Assembly: GCA_030523715.1 (NCBI GenBank)
Contig: JAUNHY010000007.1
Coordinates: forward strand, 1-50,976
DNA length: 50,976 nucleotides
From: Candidatus Saccharimonadota bacterium
GTDB lineage: Bacteria > Patescibacteriota > Saccharimonadia > Saccharimonadales > Saccharimonadaceae
Reading direction: 5' to 3'
Positions within the stretch are counted from its first letter, which is position 1; every line of letters begins with the position of its first letter. Made by a program: the position numbers and the translations under genes. Below the pieces are notes generated by a model that searched no databases, was not told where the DNA came from, and saw nothing but the letters and a program-made list of their open reading frames with translations. Positions 32,695 through 40,773 of the stretch are shown piece after piece.

Positions 32695-33024
32695 ATGCCA
32701 AAAAAGAAAATAAACAAGAAAAATAAAGAGTTATTACGGGCGTTAAGGGCTCTAAATATCGCTTTTGTTAGTATTAGTTTTGCTTGGTTATTATTTTTCG
32801 TTATGCTTGCTATGAATGGAAGTTGGGATGACATTAATGTTTTAGCCCTGCTTGGCGCGCCGGTTTTTGCATTATTAGCCTTAGTTGTGGCGGGTATTCG
32901 AATTTATCGACATGAAGTTCAAAATACGGTCGCAATTGCACCGCTTGCTGCGCTTGGCTGCTCGGCCTTATTCTTCTGCTATGTGGCAGTGAACGAATCG
33001 TTAATGATGATGTCTAATATCTAA
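32695..33024 (+). CDS. Small membrane protein of unknown function, 109 aa
   Basis: A very basic N-terminus (KKKINKKNK) and three hydrophobic segments (about 20-42, 48-68, 78-98). No family is recognised. TATAAT at 32682-32687 ends 7 bases before ATG, matching the leaderless pattern. A terminator follows immediately at 33024-33056. Confidence 0.65.
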   Translation: MPKKKINKKNKELLRALRALNIAFVSISFAWLLFFVMLAMNGSWDDINVLALLGAPVFALLALVVAGIRIYRHEVQNTVAIAPLAALGCSALFFCYVAVNESLMMMSNI

Positions 33025-33056
33025 AAAACTCCGATGATGCGAATCGGAGTTTTTTT
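33024..33056. terminator. Bidirectional terminator
   Basis: Stem AAACTCCGAT / ATCGGAGTTT around GATGCGA with A- and T-tracts. It separates convergent genes at 32695 and 33067. Confidence 0.88.
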
Positions 33057-33066
33057 GATGCGAAGA

Positions 33067-33585
33067 TTATAGACTTGCTTCAACGGCGGCCCAGGTGGCG
33101 TCGTCGTTGTCGGCTGGAATGATGACCGTAACCTGATCGCCGACTTTGATGCGGAAATAAGTGACGGATGCGTAAAGAATCTTATATTCTTTGCCACTAA
33201 CTTCTACGAAATATTGATCGTCGTGGCTAGTGAGCGTACCAATAACAGTCTTGCGCTCAACTGGGCCAATTTGCTTATAGAGGAATTTGCCATTTTCGCC
33301 GATAGTAAGCTTAAGGATATCGCCTTCGACGAGCTTGGACTTACTGGCATAGTTGGCCGGAACTGGATAGTTCTTGCCGTCTGGGCCAATCATGATTTGG
33401 CCATCAAATACACCTTCGATAACCTTTCCATCTGGACTATCGATGATAGTGCTAGCTGGGGCGGTAATAATATCGCCATCGCCAAGCATTGACGTTAATA
33501 ATTCTTTTGCAGCAGAAAGGTTAGTTTCTGCTTCGGTGAGAAGACTTCGGAGTCTTTTTATTTGTTTTTCTGATATCTCAGACAT
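33067..33585 (-). CDS. Conserved-looking protein of unknown function, 172 aa
   Basis: An N-terminal helical region (about 1-40), then a compact beta-rich domain with VIEGVFDGQIMIGPDGKNYPV, ANYASKSKLVEGD and FLYKQIGPVERK, then a second beta part (GTLTSHDDQYFVEV...VGDQVTVIIP). The domain looks like an OB- or KOW-like barrel. I recall similar sequences from Saccharibacteria genomes but no assigned function. The start could also be 33594; 33585 has the better-spaced AGGA. A promoter-like TTGACA (33649-33644) with TATATC 16 bases away lies upstream on the minus strand. Confidence 0.7.
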   Translation of the reverse strand: MSEISEKQIKRLRSLLTEAETNLSAAKELLTSMLGDGDIITAPASTIIDSPDGKVIEGVFDGQIMIGPDGKNYPVPANYASKSKLVEGDILKLTIGENGKFLYKQIGPVERKTVIGTLTSHDDQYFVEVSGKEYKILYASVTYFRIKVGDQVTVIIPADNDDATWAAVEASL

Positions 33586-33621
33586 ACCTCGCATCCTGCC
33601 TGTGTTAGTTATTAATTATAT

Positions 33622-33649
33622 GATATATTTTCGCCCCGTGATTTGTCAA
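33622..33649 (-). promoter_or_regulatory. Probable promoter of the 33067-33585 gene
   Basis: Minus strand: TTGACA, 16-bp spacer, TATATC. A TATAAT also occurs further down at 33620-33615 but is not spaced correctly from this -35. Confidence 0.5.
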
Positions 33650-33736
33650 TAAAAGTAAGCAAAAAGTTTTCCACACAAAAATATGGGGTAGCCTGCAAAA
33701 CGTTGTATTTTTTACCATTGACTTTTTAAGAACGAT

Positions 33737-34816
33737 TTATTTATTAGTGCGATAAGCCACAAGCATCGCGAAACGGTCGCCAAAGAAGAATTCGATAACG
33801 CCGACGATAATCCAGATTAGGGCTAGGGAGTCGCCCGAAGATAGCTCGTAAAATGTGAAAATGATGGCAAAAACGACTGTGTTAATAATTGTGTCGCGGA
33901 GCGAAACATAAATGCGGAAATTATTGAGAAATGTGTAATGAATCGATGCGCCGATAGCTGCACCGGCGACTGCGCACACATAACGTCCAGTTAATGGTAA
34001 CATCGAGAGGGCTGCGATAAGAAGAAGACGAATGACCAGGCCTGGAATGACGGTGGCATAAGCGAACTGCCGATGCTGGTCGGACGGGACTTCGTGGTGT
34101 TTGGAATGCTTAGCGCTGATGAATAATAATTCCACGGATATAACGACGGTTATCGCGGTCACGATATAGGATAATGTCGATAGGATACCGCTACTTAGAA
34201 AAGCAATTACGCCAAATACGACGCCAACTATTTCGAATGGAATCGTCATATATATATGTTTTTGTAGCTCGGTGTCGTAAACCGATTCGAGTTTGGCGGG
34301 CTTATCGATATTTTCGCCTTTATTACGACGTTCTTGCCAAATAGCCTCGTCGACGTCATCATGAAGCGGTTTGGCGTCCGGATAAATTTTGTCTAAGTTT
34401 TTCTGATACGTTTCGTCCTTAAGCTGTTCTCTTATCTCGTCTGGGTCGAGTGATTTGGACTCTTGGAGCTTCTCTTGGATCTTTTGTTGATGTTCGGCTT
34501 GCTGCTTACGCTCTTTCTTTTCTGCCTCCTGGCGACGCTTATCGCGCTCCTTTTTCTCGGCGGCTTCGCGGGCTTTCATCTCCGATTCGAATTCCTGATC
34601 AATTTTAAAGCTAGGCCTTGAGTCGTGAGATTCTATAATAGTTGAATCATGATGAATATTCGTGCGTTCGATGGCTGGCGTATCGTCAGTTTCGGCGGCG
34701 GCAAACATTTCATCTGAGGCGGCCAAAAATGAAGCTTGGCGTTCCTCATTGAGCTGCGCTTCAGTTTTTTCTTCGATTTCTTCTGGTTCATCGCCGGATA
34801 AATAACCGCGTGACAT
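33737..34816 (-). CDS. Coiled-coil and multi-spanning membrane protein, 359 aa
   Basis: The first 185 residues are acidic then highly charged, with a strong Lys/Glu/Arg/Gln coiled coil (about 78-125, AAEKKERDKRRQEAEKKER). After residue 190 there are about five to six membrane segments. No enzyme motif is visible. The tight layout suggests a membrane protein with a long cytoplasmic coiled-coil arm. Function is unknown. TAAACT lies 9 bases upstream of ATG on the minus strand. Confidence 0.68.
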   Translation of the reverse strand: MSRGYLSGDEPEEIEEKTEAQLNEERQASFLAASDEMFAAAETDDTPAIERTNIHHDSTIIESHDSRPSFKIDQEFESEMKAREAAEKKERDKRRQEAEKKERKQQAEHQQKIQEKLQESKSLDPDEIREQLKDETYQKNLDKIYPDAKPLHDDVDEAIWQERRNKGENIDKPAKLESVYDTELQKHIYMTIPFEIVGVVFGVIAFLSSGILSTLSYIVTAITVVISVELLFISAKHSKHHEVPSDQHRQFAYATVIPGLVIRLLLIAALSMLPLTGRYVCAVAGAAIGASIHYTFLNNFRIYVSLRDTIINTVVFAIIFTFYELSSGDSLALIWIIVGVIEFFFGDRFAMLVAYRTNK

Positions 34817-34842
34817 ACTGCTTATAGTTTAGCATGAAAATA

Positions 34843-34861
34843 CCCCGCCGGAGAGGCGGGG
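34843..34861 (-). terminator. Terminator of the 34868-35368 gene
   Basis: Stem CCCCGCC / GGCGGGG, loop GGAGA, followed on the minus strand by TATTTTC. Confidence 0.75.
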
Positions 34862-34867
34862 CGGGAC

Positions 34868-35368
34868 TCAGAATACGAGATGGCCGTCGATGAACTCGAA
34901 GTTGAGATTCATGACCTTCAGCTTACTGAAGTTCTCTTCGAACCCGACCGGATCGGACTCGTAGAGGTTGTAGTAGGCGCGTTCGAAGTGCTTTCTCAGG
35001 AACGATTGACGTTTGGTTTCGATTCCCCAGACAAGATCGCTGTTACTGCCGACTGGGCAAATCCTGTGCTCGCCGCCGATGTCGCTGAATACGACAGCGC
35101 GAGAGCGGATATACATGTAGCGTAGTTCCATGCCGTTGTTGCGCAGGCAGTGCTCAACCAAGACGGCGGCATAGTACTCGTTGTTGCAGAACATCTTGAT
35201 GGGCTGATCGGAAACCAGTAGGTAGTAGGCTGTGTCGGCGAAGACGGCGCGAATCTTGGCTCCTGGGCGGAGTTCCGCTATGGCGTAGCCTCGAATCTGT
35301 TGGCGGACTTCGACGACGTCGGGATTATTGGCGAAACTTGAAACGATTTTAACTTCATCGAAATTCAT
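34868..35368 (-). CDS. Protein of unknown function, 166 aa, GC-rich
   Basis: No family is recognised. The protein is soluble, mixed alpha/beta, with three cysteines. It has a consensus promoter (TTGACA-17-TATAAT at 35422-35450), a TAGGAGG ribosome site and its own terminator. It is visibly GC-richer than neighbours: 36 G/C in the 60 bases of 35041-35100. It is one of a set of single unknown genes with this architecture (3006, 13822, 23736, 37195, 46568). Confidence 0.62.
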   Translation of the reverse strand: MNFDEVKIVSSFANNPDVVEVRQQIRGYAIAELRPGAKIRAVFADTAYYLLVSDQPIKMFCNNEYYAAVLVEHCLRNNGMELRYMYIRSRAVVFSDIGGEHRICPVGSNSDLVWGIETKRQSFLRKHFERAYYNLYESDPVGFEENFSKLKVMNLNFEFIDGHLVF

Positions 35369-35421
35369 ATTCTTTTCCTCCTAAAGATCAATCCGTCTTG
35401 AATACGAACCGTAATTATTAT

Positions 35422-35450
35422 ATTATATCAAATTTTACCGCTTTTGTCAA
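35422..35450 (-). promoter_or_regulatory. Consensus sigma70 promoter of the 34868-35368 gene
   Basis: Minus strand: TTGACA (35450-35445), 17-bp spacer, TATAAT (35427-35422). A perfect match to both hexamers. Confidence 0.88.
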
Positions 35451-35478
35451 GGCAGTATAAGGAGTTTGGCACAAAAAA

Positions 35479-35505
35479 AGCGGCCCCGCCGTTGGCGAGG
35501 TCGCT
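35479..35505 (-). terminator. Terminator of rplJ-rplL
   Basis: 12-bp stem AGCGGCCCCGCC / GGCGAGGTCGCT with one mismatch and one G-T, loop GTT, then a seven-T tract on the minus strand. Confidence 0.88.
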
Positions 35506-35542
35506 AATTGAAATAACATTCTGACTAATAATTTGATAGAAC

Positions 35543-35923
35543 TTAAGCGAGTTCGACGGTTGCGCCGGCTTCTTCGAGGCTCTTCTTGAGAGCTTCAGCT
35601 TCGTCCTTGGCAACTTTTTCTTTAACGGTAGCAGGAGCACCATCAACGATAGCCTTAGCTTCGCCAAGACCGAGACCGGTAGCTTCCTTAACAGCCTTGA
35701 TAACGGCAATCTTTTGTGCGCCAGCATCTTTAAGAACGACATTGTATTCGCTCTTCTCTTCAGCGGCAGCAGCGCCACCTTCGGCAGGTGCAGCAGCAAC
35801 GGCAGCTACAGCAGCAGCTGGCTCGATGCCATATTCGTCCTTAAGGACAGTTTTAAGCTCGTTAACTTCGAGGACGGTGAGCTTAACCAATTCCTCTGCT
35901 AGTTTCTTTACATCAGCAGCCAT
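35543..35923 (-). CDS. rplL: Ribosomal protein bL12 (L7/L12)
   Basis: A 126-residue L7/L12: N-terminal dimerisation helix with [13 protein letters not shown], Ala-rich hinge (about 38-55), and the factor-binding domain with [20 protein letters not shown] and the C-terminal [10 protein letters not shown]. It recruits translation GTPases. It follows rplJ by 36 bases, with AAAGGAG before ATG. Confidence 0.98.
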   Translation of the reverse strand: MAADVKKLAEELVKLTVLEVNELKTVLKDEYGIEPAAAVAAVAAAPAEGGAAAAEEKSEYNVVLKDAGAQKIAVIKAVKEATGLGLGEAKAIVDGAPATVKEKVAKDEAEALKKSLEEAGATVELA

Positions 35924-35959
35924 GTTAGACTCCTTTTAAAATTAGTGGTTGGTAATAAA

Positions 35960-36484
35960 TTAATTGGTTGCTTTGTCGGCAATGCCGTCGAGCAAAGCGT
36001 GCAAATTGCCAGAAAGACCGTTCGTAATGTCGTTGACTGGGCTGAGGAGCATGTCCACAACTTGGCCAATGAGCTGATCTTTGCTTGGAAGATTTGCAAG
36101 TGCTTTTACGTCAGCATCGCTGAGCGTTGCACCTTCGCCGCTAAAGGCGCCTTTGAGCTCGAGAGCTTCGTGGTCCTTGGCGAATTTTGCCAAAACCTGA
36201 GCTGGAGCAACTTCATCTTCGCTAGAAACGGCGTAAAGAAGTTGACCTTCAAGAGCAGTTGTATCGGTGTCTTTGTAAACCGCGATATTGCCCATGGCGA
36301 CACGGACGAGGCGGTTTTTGACGATTTTAATTTTGACGTTATTCTCGCGCGCAGCTTTGCGAAGTTCTTGCATTTCCGCGACCGTAAGGCCTTGATATTT
36401 TGCAAAAACAGTCATCTTAGCGTCGCTGAGAAGCTCGTTTAAGTCGGCAACCAATTGTTGTTTCTTATCTTTGCTAATTGCCAT
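35960..36484 (-). CDS. rplJ: Ribosomal protein uL10
   Basis: A 174-residue L10: MAISKDKKQQLVADL, TVFAKYQGLTVAEMQELRKAARENNV, VKNRLVRVA, and a C-terminal helix for L12 binding. It is autoregulated through the L10 leader upstream (36485-36632). AAGGAG precedes ATG. It is the first gene of the L10-L12 operon. Confidence 0.98.
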   Translation of the reverse strand: MAISKDKKQQLVADLNELLSDAKMTVFAKYQGLTVAEMQELRKAARENNVKIKIVKNRLVRVAMGNIAVYKDTDTTALEGQLLYAVSSEDEVAPAQVLAKFAKDHEALELKGAFSGEGATLSDADVKALANLPSKDQLIGQVVDMLLSPVNDITNGLSGNLHALLDGIADKATN

Positions 36485-36632
36485 AGATAGAAATCTCCTT
36501 TTGGTATTAATTTGTAGCCAGAATGTTAAAATCTTCCCTTTCGGGCAGAAAACGTCACCAATTTACAAGAAATATTTTCCTCGGCGGCATAATTAAGTAT
36601 TCGTATGAACACCGCCGCTGTCTTTGGTAACT
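36485..36632 (-). ncRNA. Ribosomal L10 leader
   Basis: On the minus strand the leader contains CCAAAGACAGCGGCGG, then GAATACTTAATTATGCCGCC and GAGG, the conserved stem and kink-turn layout of bacterial L10 leaders. It precedes rplJ. L10(L12) binding represses expression of the operon. Confidence 0.85.
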
Positions 36633-36638
36633 GCGAAT

Positions 36639-36667
36639 ATTATACCTGATTTGGCTAGATTTTTCAA
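36639..36667 (-). promoter_or_regulatory. Promoter of rplJ-rplL
   Basis: Minus strand: TTGAAA (36667-36662), 17-bp spacer, TATAAT (36644-36639). Confidence 0.85.
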
Positions 36668-36727
36668 GGATTTTTCTTATTTTGCCATTGAATCGTAAAG
36701 GGATACGGATGATGGTAAAATGAAGAT

Positions 36728-37156
36728 ATGATTAAAGTGATTGCGGGTGGAAAGAAGCATCCGAATTGGTTAGCGGATACTTGCGCCGAATATGAAAAGC
36801 GGCTCAGGAAGCCCTTTAATATGGAATGGCAGTTTGTGGATGAGGATAAATTGCCAGAACGGGTGGCGAAATTGGATCGAGATGCTTTTATGATTTTAAT
36901 GGATGAACATGGCGAGATGCTGGGTTCGCCAGAATTTACGCAAAAATTGAGGGCGCCGCTTGAAAATGGGCGCGAAGTTGTGGTCGTGATTGGTGGTGCG
37001 TATGGGCATTTTCCGCCAGAAATGATAGAGCGCGCAAACTTGGTTTGGGGTCTGTCGAAATTGGTCTTTCCGCACCAGATTTGCAGGTTAATATTGTCAG
37101 AGCAGATTTATCGGGCGCAAGAAATATATCTTGGGCATCAGTATCACCACGAATGA
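36728..37156 (+). CDS. rlmH: 23S rRNA (pseudouridine1915-N3)-methyltransferase RlmH
   Basis: A 142-residue SPOUT methyltransferase: MIKVIAGGKK start, LDEHG-type LMDEHGEM, VVVVIGGAYG for S-adenosylmethionine binding, LSKLVFPHQICR and the C-terminal YHHE. It methylates helix 69 of 23S rRNA. TAAAAT at 36716-36721 ends 6 bases before ATG, implying a leaderless mRNA. Confidence 0.95.
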   Translation: MIKVIAGGKKHPNWLADTCAEYEKRLRKPFNMEWQFVDEDKLPERVAKLDRDAFMILMDEHGEMLGSPEFTQKLRAPLENGREVVVVIGGAYGHFPPEMIERANLVWGLSKLVFPHQICRLILSEQIYRAQEIYLGHQYHHE

Positions 37157-37160
37157 AAAA

Positions 37161-37183
37161 GCCCCAGCCGCAAGGGCCGGGGC
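37161..37183. terminator. Bidirectional terminator between rlmH and the 37195 gene
   Basis: Stem GCCCCAGCC / GGCCGGGGC with one mismatch, followed on the minus strand by a five-T tract. Confidence 0.82.
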
Positions 37184-37194
37184 ACGAAGAAATG

Positions 37195-37485
37195 TTAGAT
37201 GTAGCTGCGAACCAGGTTTTTGAGCGCTTTGGCCGCCTCGACGGCGTTGCTGGTGATGTACTGGATGGGATGATGCTCGACGTCTTTGATGAGGCGCTTG
37301 GAGTGGGCGACGATTTTGCTCGGACTTTTGCTTTTGACGGCGTTCTCCATAGCGCGGGTGGCGTCGGACAGCTCGCCGGACATGAATTTTATCGGCATGG
37401 CGCGAAGCTCATTGACCAAGCGCTCGGCAGTGTCGACAAGGTTGGCGTTGCGATAATCTACGACTGCGCAATCATTTCCTAACAT
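37195..37485 (-). CDS. Small helical protein of unknown function, 96 aa
   Basis: The start at 37485 (MLGNDCAVV) is set by AAGGAG 8 bases upstream; an upstream frame to 37527 lies in the leader hairpins. The protein is largely helical and basic, with SKSPSKIVAHSKRL and EAAKALKNLVRSY. No motif is recognised. It has a consensus TTGACA-17-TATAAT promoter, a 75-base leader with two hairpins and its own terminator. GC content is high (33 of 60 in 37261-37320). Confidence 0.62.
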   Translation of the reverse strand: MLGNDCAVVDYRNANLVDTAERLVNELRAMPIKFMSGELSDATRAMENAVKSKSPSKIVAHSKRLIKDVEHHPIQYITSNAVEAAKALKNLVRSYI

Positions 37486-37560
37486 TTGACATTCTCCTTT
37501 CAAAGGTGCGGCGCCTTGGAGGCGCAAGAATAGTTATGCTGGTCCAATGAAACCAGCCTA
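37486..37560 (-). promoter_or_regulatory. 5' leader with two hairpins
   Basis: Minus-strand transcript: GCTGGT...ACCAGC and GCGCC...GGCGC hairpins precede the AAGGAG site. They may stabilise the mRNA or control access to the ribosome site. Confidence 0.45.
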
Positions 37561-37567
37561 TCTTTCT

Positions 37568-37596
37568 ATTATATCACAGATTTTGAAAAATGTCAA
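37568..37596 (-). promoter_or_regulatory. Consensus sigma70 promoter of the 37195-37485 gene
   Basis: Minus strand: TTGACA (37596-37591), 17-bp spacer, TATAAT (37573-37568). It overlaps the stop codon of the upstream gene. Confidence 0.88.
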
Positions 37597-38471
37597 TGCC
37601 TAGAGATAACGTCGGTGACGTAAATTATCTCATTGGCGCTGGCGCCGCCGACGACATAATTCGTCGTATCGCCACGGACTCTGCTGGAGGAAGCTTCGAA
37701 TTTTTCGATGGCGTTTTCGGCGCTTACTTTAACGAGATACCCCTTGAAAGTGACGTGGTCGCCGAGATAATAACTATCGATCTGCTTCGATATCTCTTCG
37801 TTAGCTGGTATTAATTCGTTCATAGATGAACTAGTGGTGATTTTAATGCGATCAAGTGAGTCGTTCGATTCGGCTTTGATATTACGATTATTGTAGGCCC
37901 AGGTTATCTCGCTATTATGCTCGGCTGCATAGCCCCAAGCTAAACCAATGGCGTACGGCATGACTTCGCTACGAATATCGTCTGGTGAAAATTTTTCTTT
38001 TGCAATAACGACGCCCTCGATAGTATATTTGGCAATAAATTCAAGCTCGACATGGGTATATTCTAAATTGAAGCTTTTCTCGCCGGTCGCGATTTCCTGC
38101 TCTGGCTCGGGGATATTGGCGATAGACCGATGTTTATATCCCTCGCGAGCCGCAATAAATACGATACCAGCGATAAGAAAACAGACGATGGCGCTGACGA
38201 AATAGAAAATACTTTTGGCCTTCTTTTTGACGTTTTTATTATGCTCGACTTTTTGAGTTAAAGCGGCGTCGTAAGCGCGGATAATTTCTAGTTCTTTGAA
38301 GTTATAGTTTTTGCCGTCGACGCGGCCAGCTTCTAAATCGGCTTTGAGTTGGGCAATTTGTTTGGACGCTTCATTTAGCCGAGTAAGCGCAAATTCGTAC
38401 TTCTTTTGGTCGAGGCGACCAAATTCTAGTTCGTGATCGAGTTTTTGCTTCTCTTTCTCGTAGTTGAACAT
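37593..38471 (-). CDS. Membrane protein with coiled-coil N-terminus, 292 aa
   Basis: A cytoplasmic charged N-terminus (about 1-85) contains two similar segments (LEFGRLDQKKYEFALTRL and LEAGRVDGKNYNFKELEI), then one membrane segment (about 95-116) and an extracellular domain of about 175 residues. No family is recognised. I chose MFNYEKEK at 38471; the frame is open to 38513, which lies in the divergent gene. A TATAAT on the minus strand (38489-38484) overlaps the -10 of the opposite gene. Confidence 0.62.
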   Translation of the reverse strand: MFNYEKEKQKLDHELEFGRLDQKKYEFALTRLNEASKQIAQLKADLEAGRVDGKNYNFKELEIIRAYDAALTQKVEHNKNVKKKAKSIFYFVSAIVCFLIAGIVFIAAREGYKHRSIANIPEPEQEIATGEKSFNLEYTHVELEFIAKYTIEGVVIAKEKFSPDDIRSEVMPYAIGLAWGYAAEHNSEITWAYNNRNIKAESNDSLDRIKITTSSSMNELIPANEEISKQIDSYYLGDHVTFKGYLVKVSAENAIEKFEASSSRVRGDTTNYVVGGASANEIIYVTDVISRH

Positions 38472-38483
38472 AATCTTAATAAA

Positions 38484-38493
38484 ATTATATAAT
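38484..38493. promoter_or_regulatory. Palindromic double -10 element
   Basis: ATTATATAAT contains TATAAT on both strands (plus 38488-38493, minus 38489-38484). It lies in the 29-base gap between divergent genes and could serve both. Confidence 0.6.
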
Positions 38494-38500
38494 ATTTCAT

Positions 38501-39550
38501 ATGGCAAATACATTAGACTATGTTGACAGATACGGACATCTTAAATTTGAGCGCAAGGCGTTTAATGATGTTGATAATCTAGTCTTTTCCCTGCTTTCAT
38601 ATTTAGACTTTTCGGAGTGCAATATTGGTAACGATGGCGCGACAGTCGAGCAGATGGGGCGCCATTTCTTGATGCATCATACTTATAAGCAGCAGCGTGC
38701 TAAGGGCATTGCGCAGGGCGATGCATATTTACTACTTGAAAAAGTGGTCGAGGCGGACCGTTATCGTAATATCGTCGTAACTGATTATATTTATAATACT
38801 AATCGACGTATGATGTTTTCGGCGATGGTTTTCCATATTACGCGTCGTTTAGATTATATCGCTTTCGAGGGTACGGACGAGCAAATTTCTGGTTGGCGTG
38901 AAGACTTCGAGTTAGCGCATACCTTTCCTGTTCCGTCGCAAATTGAGGCGATTAAGTACGTTAATGAGCATACGCATTTTTTTGGTCCGAAAGTTATTAT
39001 TGGCGGGCATTCCAAGGGCGGTAATCTTGCGTTGGTGGGTGCCATGAAGATGAAGCGGATAAAATGGCTGAAGGTCCAGAAAGTATATAACAATGATGGC
39101 CCAGGTCTAAGAAAGGCCGAATTTGAGTCCGATGAGTATGAGCGCGTAAAAACGAAGTACGCACATATTGTGCCGCACTGTTCAATCGTGGGTATGATGA
39201 TGCGAAATGATACTTATCGTGTAGTTCAGTCGGATAAAGAGAATATTCTTGGCCATTCGATTTTAACTTGGCAAGTTAGCGGAGATCATTTGGTGCGCGG
39301 GGCGCGTTCGGAACATAGTAAGGAGATAGAGCGTCGTTTATGGCATTGGCTCGACACGCATAATGACGAACAGCGTAAAAAAGTTACCGATGCGGTATTT
39401 GGCACGATAGAGGGATGCAATATTACGGATACGATGTCATTGGCGAAGTTAAAAAACATTGTGAACTTAATTAAGCGCGCAAATGAATTAGATAAAGAGA
39501 GTCGCGATTTAGTACTTGGTCTCCTAAAAGACGTTGCGACAAAAGCTTAA
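38501..39550 (+). CDS. DUF2974 alpha/beta-hydrolase-like protein
   Basis: A 349-residue protein. It has the N-terminal YVDRYGHLKFERKAFNDVDN block, FEGTDEQISGWREDF, the nucleophile elbow GGHSKGG (Ser171) and YNNDGPGL, which are the signatures of DUF2974 (Mbeg1-like) hydrolases. The catalytic triad is likely Ser171 plus Asp and His later (VSGDHLV). Substrates are unknown, and no signal peptide is seen. TATAAT ends 7 bases before ATG. A terminator follows at 39551-39577. Confidence 0.85.
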   Translation: MANTLDYVDRYGHLKFERKAFNDVDNLVFSLLSYLDFSECNIGNDGATVEQMGRHFLMHHTYKQQRAKGIAQGDAYLLLEKVVEADRYRNIVVTDYIYNTNRRMMFSAMVFHITRRLDYIAFEGTDEQISGWREDFELAHTFPVPSQIEAIKYVNEHTHFFGPKVIIGGHSKGGNLALVGAMKMKRIKWLKVQKVYNNDGPGLRKAEFESDEYERVKTKYAHIVPHCSIVGMMMRNDTYRVVQSDKENILGHSILTWQVSGDHLVRGARSEHSKEIERRLWHWLDTHNDEQRKKVTDAVFGTIEGCNITDTMSLAKLKNIVNLIKRANELDKESRDLVLGLLKDVATKA

Positions 39551-39577
39551 AAAATCTCCCCTTCGCGGGGAGATTTT
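39551..39577. terminator. Bidirectional terminator
   Basis: Perfect 11-bp stem AAAATCTCCCC / GGGGAGATTTT, loop TTCGC, between convergent genes. Confidence 0.9.
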
Positions 39578-39582
39578 ATTTT

Positions 39583-40728
39583 TTATCTTCGGAGTGTTTT
39601 AACTTTAAAGTAGCCAATTGTGATAATTGTTCCTAGACCAAGCAATGCAATTGTGTAAGCCGTAATTCCGTCAAGGGTGGCTGGGTTGGCTTCTTCGGTC
39701 TCAGCTTCGGTGCATTCGCGGACGATTGTACCGCCGTCTTCGATAAGCAAATCTTCGTCGCCGTCATATTCGCCGCAGATGGTGAGCGTTGAACCTTCGC
39801 CGACTATAATTGCCGTATCTTCGGTAGATAAGGTGATTCCGGCTGGAACAGTGATGTTGGTATTTAGCAGTACAAGTGATTCGCCAGCGTCAATAGTCAC
39901 ATCTTCTTCAAGAGTATTATCGTAGCCACAGACGGTAGTCGTGTGATAATCTACTTCTTCCCAGTTATCGTCCCAATCGAGATCTTCGTAGATAATACCT
40001 TTTGTGCAGGTAACTTCGCCACGATCTTGGCTTTCGTCGACAAATTTGTTGCCCAAGAAGCGATAGACGCTTTCAATTACGACGTCGCCATTAATATCGA
40101 AAGTACCATCACTACTAGTCATGAAAGCGGAGTCGGCATAGATATCTTCGACATAAAGCCCTTCGGAAAAGAAATAGCCACCAGAGATAATTACTTCGCC
40201 GACGCCGTAGTTGTTAATAATGATGTTGGAAATATCGAAATAGCCATCGTTGATATAGATGTTGCCGACAACGTCTGCTAGCCCATAATCTGGGTTTGGA
40301 TCAATCGTGGCGAAAAATGCGTAAACATTTGAGCCGCCGGAAAAATTTCCATTGTTGATGGTTAAATCTCCGTCAATGACTAAGACTGGATTTTCAATAT
40401 CCGACGTGACCTCGCCGTCGCCTGTTATCATAAGGTTAGACCAGATCTGAAGCGTTGAGTTGATGGTTACGGTGTGGTCGTTTAGGTTTAATATTGTTTC
40501 GCCATTGATGTTGACGGTTTTATTTAGTGTAATATCGTCTTCTAATACAATATCGCCGCTTAATGAAATCTTATCAGTATTACTGTCGGCTAATGCTGCG
40601 ACTAGCTCCGTATAATTTGTCGCCGTTGCGCCAGCGGCACTAACATTTGTGACTGGCGCAAGCGCGCCAAAAATACAAGTCATAATTGCCACTAGTGGCA
40701 AAAATAACTTCCTCGCAGTTTTTGTCAT
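39583..40728 (-). CDS. Secreted beta-helix-like surface protein with C-terminal anchor
   Basis: A 381-residue protein: signal peptide (1-31, ending VSAAG), a long run of short beta repeats with DITLNKTVNINGETILNL, LQIWSNLMITGDG, GDLTINNGNFSGGS and GNIYINDGYFD, typical of right-handed beta-helix adhesins or pectate-lyase-like folds, then a CGEYDG strand region and a C-terminal NPATLDG followed by a membrane segment and KVKTLRR. It is acidic and has few cysteines. AAAGGAG precedes ATG. A role in host attachment or glycan binding is a reasonable guess. Confidence 0.75.
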   Translation of the reverse strand: MTKTARKLFLPLVAIMTCIFGALAPVTNVSAAGATATNYTELVAALADSNTDKISLSGDIVLEDDITLNKTVNINGETILNLNDHTVTINSTLQIWSNLMITGDGEVTSDIENPVLVIDGDLTINNGNFSGGSNVYAFFATIDPNPDYGLADVVGNIYINDGYFDISNIIINNYGVGEVIISGGYFFSEGLYVEDIYADSAFMTSSDGTFDINGDVVIESVYRFLGNKFVDESQDRGEVTCTKGIIYEDLDWDDNWEEVDYHTTTVCGYDNTLEEDVTIDAGESLVLLNTNITVPAGITLSTEDTAIIVGEGSTLTICGEYDGDEDLLIEDGGTIVRECTEAETEEANPATLDGITAYTIALLGLGTIITIGYFKVKTLRR

Positions 40729-40773
40729 TTTTACACTCCTTTTATGCTTTTATTTTAGCATAAGGCGTTTTGG

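Noticed and set aside
33718-33734. Plus-strand TTGACTTTTTAAG resembling the shared -35
   Set aside because: No -10 at 16-18 bases follows on the plus strand and no gene lies downstream in that direction.
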